Shown here: positions 52,268 to 64,000 of the stretch, one piece after another
How the letters are laid out: each line of letters opens with the position of its first letter
Position numbering within the stretch: position 1 is the stretch's first letter
Source of the DNA: Chaera sp964544355
GTDB taxonomy: Bacteria > Patescibacteriota > Saccharimonadia > Saccharimonadales > Saccharimonadaceae
Assembly: GCA_964544355.1 (NCBI GenBank)
Contig: CAZJAI010000001.1
Span: forward strand, 62,001 to 126,000
Direction of reading: 5' to 3'
Length of the DNA stretch: 64,000 nt
Position numbers and translations under genes: made by a program
Notes under the pieces: generated by a model
Seen by the model: the letters and a program-made list of their open reading frames with translations, nothing else
Told to the model about the DNA's origin: nothing
Database searches by the model: none

Positions 52268-52698
52268 TGAGTCCATACTTGCTGGCTCCACTTCTGGCCT
52301 GGCTGCTGGCTCAACTGATCAAGTACTCTATCCATGGTTTTAAACATAAGAGCTTAAAAATGATCAAGGTGCTCTATTCCTCGGGCAGCATGCCCAGCGC
52401 TCATACCTCTACGGTGGTATCGCTAATGGTAATTGTATGGGCAACCGAAGGGGTCGGCTCTCCGTTGTTTGCTTTGTCGGCGGTTTTCGCCTTAATTACT
52501 GCCTACGATTCCATGCATGTTAGGAGAGCCGCCGGTGAACAGGGAGATGCCCTGTCCGAGTTGCTATCTGCCTCCGGCAGCAAGGCGACGCCGTATAGAG
52601 CCGCCGGTCACCGTCCTCTTGAAGTTTTGGCGGGCGCCCTGTTAGGTGCCGTAGTTGGCCTGGCTGTACTGTCTTTCGGGGGAGTGGTTACACGATAG
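52267..52698 (+). CDS. Divergent PAP2-family (DUF212-like) membrane protein
   Basis: 143 aa with a GTG start overlapping the gyrA stop. Motifs SSGSMPSAHTSTVVSL, AYDSMHVRRAAGEQ and AGHRPLEVLAGALLG match the divergent PAP2/DUF212 family of small integral membrane proteins. Three or four hydrophobic segments. It is presumably an acid-phosphatase-fold enzyme acting on a lipid phosphate; activity is unproven. Confidence 0.85.
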   Translation: MSPYLLAPLLAWLLAQLIKYSIHGFKHKSLKMIKVLYSSGSMPSAHTSTVVSLMVIVWATEGVGSPLFALSAVFALITAYDSMHVRRAAGEQGDALSELLSASGSKATPYRAAGHRPLEVLAGALLGAVVGLAVLSFGGVVTR

Positions 52699-52724
52699 AT
52701 AATTTCACCTTGAGCAAACCGAGG

Positions 52725-52754
52725 TTGACAATCTGAATCGGTTTGGATTAAGAT
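52725..52754 (+). promoter_or_regulatory. 16S rRNA promoter
   Basis: TTGACA (52725-52730), an 18-bp spacer and TAAGAT (52749-52754). The same -10 TAAGAT is used by the second promoter at 54732-54760. Confidence 0.72.
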
Positions 52755-52796
52755 AAAGTTTAGCTCAACTTGTGGTTTTTAAGGGGTGAGCAGATC

Positions 52797-52828
52797 GTTA
52801 ACAGTTTGGTAGTGCAAAACAACGTCAG
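52797..52828 (+). repeat. 16S processing-stem arm, 5' side
   Basis: It pairs with 54601-54632 over about 32 nt with a few GU pairs and mismatches (GTTAAC...TAGTGCAA against TTGCACTA...GTTAAC). This matches an RNase III processing stem enclosing 16S. Confidence 0.8.
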
Positions 52829-52860
52829 TCAATTGATGGTGTCCTCTTGCAGGGCACCCT

Positions 52861-54456
<1,596 letters not shown>

Positions 54457-54600
54457 CTAGGGAGTAATACGCCAACGGCACGAGTAATCAGCCGTTGCAG
54501 CGAGGTCGGTCATATTACTGTGCGCTGGATCTGTACAGTAATTTAATCCGTCAACCGGTTTTTTGTGAAGCCGGAACGGAATGATAGCATCCAAATCGAC

Positions 54601-54632
54601 CTGGCGTTGGGTTGCACTACTAAGTCGTTAAC
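54601..54632 (+). repeat. 16S processing-stem arm, 3' side
   Basis: Partner of 52797-52828. It lies before the terminator at 54641, so the 16S precursor is a complete, self-contained unit. Confidence 0.8.
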
Positions 54633-54640
54633 ATCTTTTT

Positions 54641-54672
54641 AAAAACGCCTTGACTATAACTGGCGTTTTTTA
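54641..54672 (+). terminator. Rho-independent terminator inside the 16S-23S spacer
   Basis: AAAAACGCC (54641-54649) pairs with GGCGTTTTT (54662-54670) around a 12-nt loop, with further T. It has the form of a normal terminator and would stop the 16S transcript before the tRNAs and 23S. Confidence 0.78.
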
Positions 54673-54731
54673 ATTACCCCTGTTTTGCGGCTTGTAAGAA
54701 GGTAACTTTTCATCTACAATAACCGTTGTTC

Positions 54732-54760
54732 TTGACTAAGTGTGCCGTCTTGGTTAAGAT
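54732..54760 (+). promoter_or_regulatory. Second rRNA promoter (tRNA-Ala/tRNA-Ile/23S/5S)
   Basis: TTGACT (54732-54737), a 17-bp spacer and TAAGAT (54755-54760), closely matching the 16S promoter. Confidence 0.7.
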
Positions 54761-54829
54761 CCACTGCCGATTGCTTAGTTATCAGACCGGCTGTCAGGGG
54801 CGGCAGGGTGAATAAGCGGTACCCCACAG

Positions 54830-54906
54830 GGGGCATTAGCTCAGCTGGCTAGAGCACCTGCTTTGCAAGCAGGGGGTCCAGGGTTCGAATCCCTGATGCT
54901 CCACCA
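54830..54906 (+). tRNA. tRNA-Ala (anticodon TGC)
   Basis: Acceptor GGGGCAT pairs with ATGCTCC. Stem CCTGC/GCAGG carries loop TTTGCAA (TGC), and CCA is encoded. It lies in the rRNA spacer. Confidence 0.94.
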
Positions 54907-54917
54907 AAGGGTGCCGC

Positions 54918-54994
54918 GGGGCTGTAGCTCAGCTGGTTAGAGCGCGTCACTGATAATGACGAGGTCCCAGGTTCGAGTCCTGGCAGCCCCACCA
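54918..54994 (+). tRNA. tRNA-Ile (anticodon GAT)
   Basis: Acceptor GGGGCTG pairs with CAGCCCC. Stem CGTCA/TGACG carries loop CTGATAA (GAT), and CCA is encoded. The order Ala-Ile is the reverse of the common Ile-Ala spacer order. Confidence 0.94.
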
Positions 54995-55479
54995 GCCGCT
55001 TGTTTAGCGAGTCAGTACCGGCCGAGCCGCTGTGGCGGCAATACCGGCTTGTAATTACGTAGTTTATGGGGTAAACTGAAAATTCAGGAGCGAATGTTTC
55101 TTCTAAGCGAAACCTCTGGCAATTGTACATAAACAATTAACAGGGGTTATTTTGTTGATAATAGAACAACAAAAGCGTTCTTTACAAAGTTTAGCAATCC
55201 CTGTTAAGCTGATGTAGCTTGAGTCTTGGCAACGGCATCTTACGCGGTAACCGCACGGGCGAGTTTTCGCTTGACAGCCAAAAAGGATATCGCTGCCAAA
55301 GCTCAACCAATACCTGGAATTCTTGAAAAATCAGCAAGAATCAGGCGACGGCTGAGTTTGGCAACTTAACAATCAGGATTAGGTGATGAAAATTAAAGGA
55401 TTGACGGCGGTTGGCAATTAGATTTGATAAATGCCAACTACTAGTTGAATCAACCCTGTCGGAAGACAGGGCCAATGCA
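54995..55479 (+). other. Spacer before 23S
   Basis: 485 bp without coding potential. It holds the 23S processing arm at 55433-55450, a CCCTGTC/GACAGGG hairpin just before 23S and two TTGACGG/TTGACAG-like -35 motifs without clear -10 partners. Confidence 0.6.
55433..55450 (+). repeat. 23S processing-stem arm, 5' side
   Basis: The 18-nt GCCAACTACTAGTTGAAT is a perfect reverse complement of 58553-58570. The two flank 23S as an RNase III-type processing stem. Confidence 0.88.
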
Positions 55480-58502
<3,023 letters not shown>

Positions 58503-58552
58503 GTTCATCTGCCTTGGGCTGTGCCTTGCATAGTCGGGTCGGGTGAGCTAAA

Positions 58553-58570
58553 ATTCAACTAGTAGTTGGC
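58553..58570 (+). repeat. 23S processing-stem arm, 3' side
   Basis: Perfect partner of 55433-55450. Confidence 0.88.
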
Positions 58571-58764
58571 GGGTAGCAGATGCTAAGAGTGAAACTGCCC
58601 GGTAACGAAACCAAAAGTTTCAAACATCCTTTGTAATTCATCAAAATACGCCTGATCGTTTAACATTCTGGTACCGCATGGACACCGTGAGGTTGAATAT
58701 GGCATACAGCTAATGGGATATGGGCTCGGCGCTTTAGTCCTTGGCCAATAGCCATCTTCTGCCG

Positions 58765-58880
58765 ATTCGGTGCCCATGGCGCTGGGGAAACACCTGTTAC
58801 CATTCCGAACACAGAAGTTAAGCCCAGCAGCGGCGATTATACTGCCTCCTAGTAGGTGGGAAACTAGCACGGTGCCGAAT
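58765..58880 (+). rRNA. rrf: 5S ribosomal RNA
   Basis: ATTCGG (58765-58770) pairs with CCGAAT (58875-58880). The core CCATTCCGAACACAGAAGTTAAGC is the universal 5S sequence. 116 nt. It follows 23S by about 260 nt. Confidence 0.95.
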
Positions 58881-58885
58881 TATAC

Positions 58886-58914
58886 AAAAAACCTCCAAAA
58901 ACCGGAGGTTTTTT
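58886..58914 (+). terminator. rRNA terminator 1
   Basis: AAAAAACCTCC pairs with GGAGGTTTTTT around a 7-nt loop, 5 nt after 5S. Confidence 0.93.
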
Positions 58915-58972
58915 GTATTGTACCGGATCGATACGGCAGTAAAAGGTTTTTTCGTGTGATCTTAAAAGTTAC

Positions 58973-59008
58973 AAAAAACGGCCCATCTCGCAGATAGGGC
59001 CGTTTTTT
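58973..59008 (+). terminator. rRNA terminator 2
   Basis: AAAAAACGGCCC (58973-58984) pairs with GGGCCGTTTTTT (58997-59008). This second strong terminator in tandem is typical of highly transcribed rRNA units. Confidence 0.92.
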
Positions 59009-59099
59009 CAGTGCGTCTTTTTCTTAACGCTAGGTAGTATATATCACCAAGTGCAACTACGCAAGTATTAGTAAAAAATATAATCTGTTTCTGTAAACA

Positions 59100-59128
59100 T
59101 TGACATTCATAATATTGTAGTGTATTCT
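59100..59128 (+). promoter_or_regulatory. Promoter of KGG-repeat gene
   Basis: TTGACA (59100-59105), a 17-bp spacer and TATTCT (59123-59128). The leader of about 68 nt contains the hairpin GCCTTT/AAAGGC directly before the AAGGAG. Confidence 0.7.
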
Positions 59129-59202
59129 ATGTATCATCAACTCTCATAAGTGAGTTAAGACGGCCTTTTGACAGAAAGGCGTAAAAAAGGAGAATGTGGG
59201 AA

Positions 59203-59439
59203 ATGTCAGGAACTACAACCGGCGGCCAGAAGGCAGCTCTTACTAACACAATGCGCCACGGGAAAGATTTTTACGCTCGTATTGGCGCAGCCGGCGGCAA
59301 AAAGGGCCACACTGGCGGTTTTTACGCTAATCGGGAACTGGCACGCCTAGCAGGGGCTAAGGGCGGCCGCATTTCTCGTCGCCGCTTCGCCGCTAAGACG
59401 CCGTCTCGCGCCAAGAGCATCAAAGTAATCAGCCTTTAA
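59203..59439 (+). CDS. KGG-repeat stress-type small protein
   Basis: 78 aa from ATG 59203, which has AAGGAG 10 nt upstream; ATG 59194 would be too close to it. Two Gly-Gly/Lys-Gly motif units, ARIGAAGGKKGHTGG and ARLAGAKGGRISRR, resemble the KGG (con-10-like) repeats of small bacterial stress proteins. The C-terminus is basic. It has its own promoter behind the rRNA terminators. Function beyond the motif is unknown. Confidence 0.72.
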   Translation: MSGTTTGGQKAALTNTMRHGKDFYARIGAAGGKKGHTGGFYANRELARLAGAKGGRISRRRFAAKTPSRAKSIKVISL

Positions 59440-59914
59440 CCGTTGTTCGCTTCAGCCGGCACAACTTGGCTTCGTTGGAGCGCCACCGCTGACCGCAATT
59501 GAGGCACAGATAAGTGCCGGAGGTTTGCTGCAGGCCGTTTTGCCGGCATTTCGGGCAAAGACTCCTTCGGTGCAGCCACTGTCTGTAAGTTTCCAGCGAC
59601 CCATCAACGTAGGCTTCGTCGATAACCTGACCGTACCTGGGCGCCAGCCTTTTTTTAGCGTACTCCCAAGCCAGCAGCTCTTTTTTGATTAGTTCTATAT
59701 CTTGGTGGTAATCAGCGTGTTTCAGCCGGGCGTGGGCCAGTTCATGTAGCAGCAGCCAGGCGTCCTGCCTGCTGGAGAGGGACGGCAGGCTAATAGTCAT
59801 TTCGGCCGGCGACCAGGCGAAACTGCCGGCCGCCGGCTTAAAGATTATCTCGGGGTAGTCCTTTTTCAGTTTAATCAGCAGTTGAGCGATGACGGGCATA
59901 GTAATAACAGCCAT
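59429..59914 (-). CDS. Putative zinc metalloprotease (HELAH) with C-terminal zinc ribbon
   Basis: 161 aa. HExxH is present as LLHELAHARLKH (about 52-63). An IDEAYVDGSLETYRQW helix may supply the third ligand, and CPKC...CLNC at the C-terminus forms a zinc ribbon. It resembles small Zn-peptidase genes next to regulators (ImmA/SprT-like) without clear assignment. It overlaps the upstream ROK gene by 44 bp. An alternative start at 59899 is possible. Confidence 0.7.
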   Translation of the reverse strand: MAVITMPVIAQLLIKLKKDYPEIIFKPAAGSFAWSPAEMTISLPSLSSRQDAWLLLHELAHARLKHADYHQDIELIKKELLAWEYAKKRLAPRYGQVIDEAYVDGSLETYRQWLHRRSLCPKCRQNGLQQTSGTYLCLNCGQRWRSNEAKLCRLKRTTVKG

Positions 59915-60686
59915 ACAGCACGGCTTCCTGGCCGTGCCTAGCGCCTTGCAGTTGCGGTTTTTTGATGTGGGGGGGCAGTTCTTTCTCGAGTATACCTTTC
60001 AAGGCTTCTTTGAAACGGTCGAAATGTTCGCCGATACTACCGCCGAGCACCAGGCTGTCCGGCTGCAGGGCGGGCAGCAGCGCCAGCAGGCCGGCTGCCA
60101 AGTTTTCGGCTATTATCAGCCAATCCGCCGGATCTGAAATCTGGTAAGCGTAGCGGTCGAAATGCCGATAAACGGCACCGCCCGAAGCAAAACTCTCCCA
60201 AGTAACCCGGCCGCCGTGCTGATTAAGCAACATATGCCCGGCCTCGGATCCGCTTAATTCTTCCGTCAGGCGTCCGTTTAAGATGATCCCGCTGCCTATG
60301 CCGGTGCTGATTGTTAAGTAAAGACAAAGACGAGGCGGCGGGCTGATAGCGTTGGCCTCCGCCAATCCGGCCAGGTTGGCATCGTTTTGGACAAAAACCG
60401 GCCGCCGCAGATGGTCGTTTAACATTTTGGCTAACTCGAAGTCGGTCCAGGGCAGATTGCCGCACCAAAGCACTTTGCCGTTGGGGTTTACAATCCCTGG
60501 CACGGCCACCGCCACCGATTCTATTTCCGCCAAATCGTAGCGCTGTTCTATGGCTGCCAGGAGAGCTTGCCGGTACTGGTTTTGGTCTTGAGGCGTAGGG
60601 AATCTGAACTCGTTACGGGGATTGCCTCCGTCGTCAAAAACCGCCAGCAGAGTTTTGGTAGCTCCGGTATCTACGGTAAGTATCAT
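59871..60686 (-). CDS. ROK-family sugar kinase (glucokinase-like)
   Basis: 271 aa from ATG 60686 (AAAGAG upstream; GTG 60713 gives a 9-residue extension). ATP site MILTVDTGATKTLLAVFD, sugar-binding VQNDANLAGLAEA with catalytic Asp, and STGIGSGIILNG with ELSGSEAGHM. The ROK zinc-binding CxCGxxGC motif is missing; the region reads LNQHGGRVTWESFASG. It phosphorylates a hexose or N-acetylhexosamine. It is shorter than typical ROK proteins. Confidence 0.85.
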   Translation of the reverse strand: MILTVDTGATKTLLAVFDDGGNPRNEFRFPTPQDQNQYRQALLAAIEQRYDLAEIESVAVAVPGIVNPNGKVLWCGNLPWTDFELAKMLNDHLRRPVFVQNDANLAGLAEANAISPPPRLCLYLTISTGIGSGIILNGRLTEELSGSEAGHMLLNQHGGRVTWESFASGGAVYRHFDRYAYQISDPADWLIIAENLAAGLLALLPALQPDSLVLGGSIGEHFDRFKEALKGILEKELPPHIKKPQLQGARHGQEAVLYGCYYYARHRSTAD

Positions 60687-60810
60687 GCTTTTCTCTTTAA
60701 AATAGTGTAACACGGCCTTCGATTGCCAACGCCAAACATTTTGTTATATGCTTGTCTTTAGGAATAGGGGAGCGGTGGGCTCGTGAAAAGTTAAAGGAGC
60801 AACAGCAGCC

Positions 60811-61239
60811 ATGTCGACCGCAGCCAAGTCTTATGGGGGATCGTTAGTGATTTTCGTAGTGGTGGCTGTTTTGTTATTTGGTGCACTGGGGGGAGGTCTT
60901 TATTTGGCCAAACAGCGCGGCAAGATAGCCGTTCAACCCTCGCCGGCCGCTAACGGGTCGTCAGCGGCGCCCGAAGGTTCGGGCAATACCACTCAACCAG
61001 CGCCCTCCGGCAGCCAGTCGGGTCCGGCCTCGCCACCGGCCAGCGCACCGCCGGCGACTGGTTCCACTCCAAGCGGCAATCCTCCTTCGGTTCCGGTTCC
61101 GGCAACCGGCGGCCAGAATTTACCCGCCACCGGTCCTGGCGACAGCCTGCTGCCGGCCCTACTGGGCCTGGTTGGGCTGGTGTCAAGCGCGGCTTATTAT
61201 CTGAAATCACGTCGCCGGTTGCGCCAATCTTATTCTTGA
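60811..61239 (+). CDS. Small LPxTG-like surface protein
   Basis: 142 aa. An N-terminal transmembrane or signal segment (about 11-31) precedes a Pro/Ser/Ala/Gly-rich linker (about 40-105), LPATGPGD, a second hydrophobic helix and the basic tail KSRRRLRQ. The C-terminal layout matches the LPKTGPGE protein at 45690-47624, suggesting one shared sorting system. AAAGGAG lies 12 nt upstream. Confidence 0.75.
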   Translation: MSTAAKSYGGSLVIFVVVAVLLFGALGGGLYLAKQRGKIAVQPSPAANGSSAAPEGSGNTTQPAPSGSQSGPASPPASAPPATGSTPSGNPPSVPVPATGGQNLPATGPGDSLLPALLGLVGLVSSAAYYLKSRRRLRQSYS

Positions 61240-61260
61240 GCGGTTCGACCCTTTACTTTT

Positions 61261-61371
61261 CGGCCCTAACAGATTAAACTTGTAATAATCTTCGAGAGGG
61301 CCGCTTCGTGACGGCGCGTGTCCTTTTCAAGGAAATACTTTTTATAGAAAGGAGTCTTTTTAGTAAGACTT
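61261..61371 (+). promoter_or_regulatory. Structured rpsA leader
   Basis: CGGCCCT (61261-61267) pairs with AGGGCCG (61297-61303). TCCTT (61321-61325) can pair locally with AAGGA (61329-61333) or, as TCCTTT, with the Shine-Dalgarno AAAGGA (61348-61353). A further AGTCTT/AAGACT hairpin (61353-61370) fills the unusually long 17-nt gap between GGAG and the ATG. This suggests control of S1 synthesis at initiation. Confidence 0.45.
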
Positions 61372-62439
61372 ATGGCAACAGCCAAGAAAATGACCATGGA
61401 TGACCTGCTGCAGGCAGCCGGTCCAGAAGTGTCGCCGCTGTCTCCCTCCGACGTGGTCGAGGGTACGGTTTTGAGCGTGCACAAGCACGAGGTGTGGATA
61501 GATTTAGGCAGCCGGGGACTGGGTTTTGTACCGCGCCGGGAAATCGGCTTCGGGCGAACCCTGGAGGAAGGCGAGACGGTTACAGCCAGCGTAGTCGATC
61601 CGGAAATGGAAGACGGTTACGCACTGCTTAGTTTGCGCAAAGCCGCTAAAGACAGGGGTTGGGACGAAGTGATCCGGCTGTTCGAAGCCGGTGAAATTAC
61701 CGAAGTGGCGGCCTATGACGCCAATAGGGGAGGGCTGCTAATAGAGCTGGAAGGCGTACGGGGCTTTATGCCCGTTTCGCAACTTAGTGCTGAAAATTAC
61801 CCCAGGGTTAGCGGCGCCGACAAAGACGAGATCTTACAGCGTCTGAACGGCCTGATCGGCAAACCTCTCAAAGTGCGTATTTTAGATGCCGACCGCAAAC
61901 AGAACAAGCTGATCTTCAGTGAAAAAGAGGCCATCAAAGACGGCCTGCAGGACAGGCTGGCCAAGTTGAAGGTGGGCGACAAGGTAACCGGCGTGATTAC
62001 CGGCGTGGTCGATTACGGAGCTTTCGTTAATGTGGAGGGCATTGAGGGATTGATCCATATCAGCGAGATCAGCTGGGATCGCGTCAACAATCCGGCCGAT
62101 TACGTGAAAGTGGGCGACCAGGTTGAGGCTAAAATCATCGCCATCGATCGGGAGCGTCTGAGCTTGAGCTTGAAACAGTTGGCTGAAGATCCTTGGAGCA
62201 AGCAAGTCGAAAAATTCCAAAAGGGCAACAAAGTAGAAGGTACGGTTACTCGTATCACGCCGTTTGGCGCTTTTATTCAAATCAGCCCGGCGGTGGAGGC
62301 TTTGGTACACATTACCGAACTGGGCAAAGGCGACAAAGCCGATCCAGACAAGCTGTTTAAACTCGGCGCCAAGCAAAGTTTTACCATCTTGGAAATAGAC
62401 AAAGACAGCCGCAAGATATCGCTGAGTCTGAAAAAATAA
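61372..62439 (+). CDS. rpsA: Ribosomal protein bS1-like, four S1 domains
   Basis: 355 aa. Four OB-fold S1 motifs start near residues 27 (VVEGTVLSVHKHEVWIDLG), 108, 200 (KVTGVITGVVDYGAFVNV) and 285 (KVEGTVTRITPFGAFIQI). Domains 3 and 4 are closest to the consensus. Four-domain S1 is common outside Proteobacteria (E. coli has six). It binds mRNA during initiation. It lies upstream of infB in the same direction. Confidence 0.92.
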   Translation: MATAKKMTMDDLLQAAGPEVSPLSPSDVVEGTVLSVHKHEVWIDLGSRGLGFVPRREIGFGRTLEEGETVTASVVDPEMEDGYALLSLRKAAKDRGWDEVIRLFEAGEITEVAAYDANRGGLLIELEGVRGFMPVSQLSAENYPRVSGADKDEILQRLNGLIGKPLKVRILDADRKQNKLIFSEKEAIKDGLQDRLAKLKVGDKVTGVITGVVDYGAFVNVEGIEGLIHISEISWDRVNNPADYVKVGDQVEAKIIAIDRERLSLSLKQLAEDPWSKQVEKFQKGNKVEGTVTRITPFGAFIQISPAVEALVHITELGKGDKADPDKLFKLGAKQSFTILEIDKDSRKISLSLKK

Positions 62440-62481
62440 CCGCGGTCCCCGGCGACAAGGGCCGTTAAAAAGGAGCAAGCC

Positions 62482-64000
62482 ATGGCCGAAAAAACTCTGG
62501 TTATTCCCGCCATGATTACCGTAGGCGAATTGGCCGAAGCGCTCCGCATACCGGTGACCGCGCTAGTGGGGGAGCTGTTCAAGAATGGTATAGCCGCTAC
62601 TGTCAACCAGCGCATAGATTTTGAAACCGCCCAGATTATCGTGGGCGAGCTGGGTCTTGATGTCCAGCTGGAGTTAAAAGAGGCCGATCAGGAAGTTGTT
62701 CCGCGCAGCACCTCAGCCCAAAGATCCAAGTCCGAAAAAGCCTCCTACCGGCCGCCAATCGTGGCGGTGATGGGACACGTCGACCACGGTAAAACCAGCC
62801 TACTAGATGCCATACTGGACACCAAAGTAGCCAACGCCGAGGCCGGGGGGATCACTCAACATATTTCCGCCTATCAGACTTCCTACAACGGCCGTTCAAT
62901 CACCCTGCTAGACACGCCGGGGCACGAGGCTTTCAGCGCTCTGCGCCAACACGGCGCCGCTTTAACCGACGTAGTGGTTATCGTGGTGGCCGCCGATGAC
63001 GGTGTTAAGCCTCAGACTGTTGAGGCCATTAAATTCGCTCAGGCCGCTAATGCCAAGATCGTGGTGGCCATCACTAAAATCGATAAACCGGCGGCCGATG
63101 TCAACCGGGTTAAGTCGCAGCTGGCTTCCGAGCATCGGTTAAACCCCGAGGAATGGGGCGGCGACACTGTGATGGTGGAGGTTAGCGCTAAAACCCGCCA
63201 GAATCTGGACAAACTGCTGGAGATGATACTGTTGGTGGCTGATTTAGAGGAGCTCAAAGCCGAAGCCGATGGAGATGCCGAGGGGCTGGTGATAGAGTCT
63301 CACATGGAACACGGACGCGGACCGGTGGTTAGTGTGCTGATAGAGCAGGGCGTGCTGAAAGCCGGCCAGTTTCTGGTTGCCGGCCGCTCGTACGGTAAAG
63401 TTCGCACCTTAACGGACTTCGCTGGGCGGACAATTGACACGGCCGGCCCATCCACTCCGGCCACCATTACCGGTTTTAAAGAAATTCCCAGGTTCGGCGA
63501 CCGGTTTACAGTAGTAACTTCGGAAAAACAGGCCCGCCAGCAGGCCGCTGCCGTTTCCAGCCAGAACAGAGGCGTCATTGCCGGAACCGTAACCGGCAGC
63601 GATTTGCTGAACATTATCAGCAAGAAACGCTCCAGCAAGTCGCTTAATACCATAGTCAAGGCCGACGTACAGGGCTCGCTGACTTCGGTGACTGACAGTT
63701 TGCGGCTTCTGGAAAACGCTGAAGTCAGCGTTAGGGTGGTCGGTTCCGGCATTGGCAATATCACTGAAAGCGATATCAGCTCAGCCGCGGCCAGCCAGGC
63801 CGTTATTTACGGTTTTAACGTCAGCATGCCGATCGCCGTAAAAAGTCTAGCCGTTCGCCAGGCAGTCAGCGTGCGGCTGTTTAAAGTTATTTACGAGCTT
63901 CTGGATGACGCCAAAGCCATGTTAGAGGAGTTGCTGGAGCCGGAAGTAGTTGAAAACGATCTGGGCGCCCTGAGCGTCAAGGGGATCTTTCGTACTTCTA
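62482..64000 (+). CDS. infB: Translation initiation factor IF-2 (3' end outside window)
   Basis: ATG 62482 is preceded by AAAAAGGAG. The visible 506 codons cover a short N-terminal IF2_N domain (about 10-65), G domain motifs G1 GHVDHGKT, G3 DTPGHE and G4 TKID, domain II (ESHMEHGRGPVVSVLIEQG) and domain III up to the window edge. The N-terminal extension is very short, about 90 residues before the G domain, against several hundred in E. coli. It places fMet-tRNA on the ribosome. Confidence 0.95.
   Translation, partial: MAEKTLVIPAMITVGELAEALRIPVTALVGELFKNGIAATVNQRIDFETAQIIVGELGLDVQLELKEADQEVVPRSTSAQRSKSEKASYRPPIVAVMGHVDHGKTSLLDAILDTKVANAEAGGITQHISAYQTSYNGRSITLLDTPGHEAFSALRQHGAALTDVVVIVVAADDGVKPQTVEAIKFAQAANAKIVVAITKIDKPAADVNRVKSQLASEHRLNPEEWGGDTVMVEVSAKTRQNLDKLLEMILLVADLEELKAEADGDAEGLVIESHMEHGRGPVVSVLIEQGVLKAGQFLVAGRSYGKVRTLTDFAGRTIDTAGPSTPATITGFKEIPRFGDRFTVVTSEKQARQQAAAVSSQNRGVIAGTVTGSDLLNIISKKRSSKSLNTIVKADVQGSLTSVTDSLRLLENAEVSVRVVGSGIGNITESDISSAAASQAVIYGFNVSMPIAVKSLAVRQAVSVRLFKVIYELLDDAKAMLEELLEPEVVENDLGALSVKGIFRTS

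Overview
The window is a piece of a Candidatus Saccharibacteria (TM7, Patescibacteria/CPR) chromosome. The strongest evidence is the 16S rRNA gene, which carries the group-specific stretches GAGAGGATGATCAGCCAG and ACTGGGCGTAAAGAGTTGC. The gene content agrees: small genome style, a complete type IV pilus (T4P) set, many secreted surface proteins and no biosynthetic operons. UGA is used as a normal stop codon, so the Gracilibacteria/SR1 code does not apply.

Layout. 1-6.9 kb: two paralogous TPR-protein/secreted-adhesin cassettes whose adhesins share a 1,325-bp identical 3' half, separated by a Fic-domain gene. 7.0-14.5 kb: pilM-pilN-pilO-small membrane protein-pilB-pilT-pilC-pilin. 14.5-18.5 kb: prepilin peptidase and four minor pilins. 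18.5-25.7 kb: Xer recombinase, uppP, ndk, PH-domain protein, PrsA-like foldase, a GT2 glycosyltransferase, an NrdR-like gene and four tRNAs. 26-29.3 kb: a tail-fibre-like surface protein. 29.3-39.3 kb: housekeeping genes (thrS, alkyltransferase-like protein, miaA, rpmB, M50 protease, Nudix-RNase HI fusion, rnpB, infC-rpmI-rplT, comM) with a candidate rod-shaped RNA. 39.3-41 kb: tmRNA and a 1.28-kb gene-free stretch containing a second candidate structured RNA. 41-47.6 kb: a large VirD4/TraG-like ATPase and an LPxTG-type surface protein. 47.7-52.7 kb: gyrB-gyrA-PAP2-like. 52.7-59 kb: the rRNA locus. 59-64 kb: KGG-repeat protein, ROK kinase, metalloprotease-like protein, second LPxTG-like protein, rpsA and the start of infB.

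How it fits together. Adhesins, pilus motors, pilins, prepilin peptidase, ComM and a conjugation-type ATPase suggest a host-attached, DNA-uptake-competent lifestyle, as known for cultured Saccharibacteria. About ten genes have a -10 box ending only 6-13 nt before the start codon, so leaderless mRNAs look common. The rRNA locus is laid out as two transcription units: 16S has its own promoter, processing stem and terminator, and tRNA-Ala/tRNA-Ile/23S/5S have a second promoter. The most novel items are the two candidate RNAs (34946-35096 and about 40712-40941), the 26-residue tmRNA tag, the palindrome shared by the two pilus promoters and the identical adhesin 3' halves.

Limits: everything was read by eye. 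Domain names rest on motif recognition, and RNA ends are approximate unless a helix fixes them.
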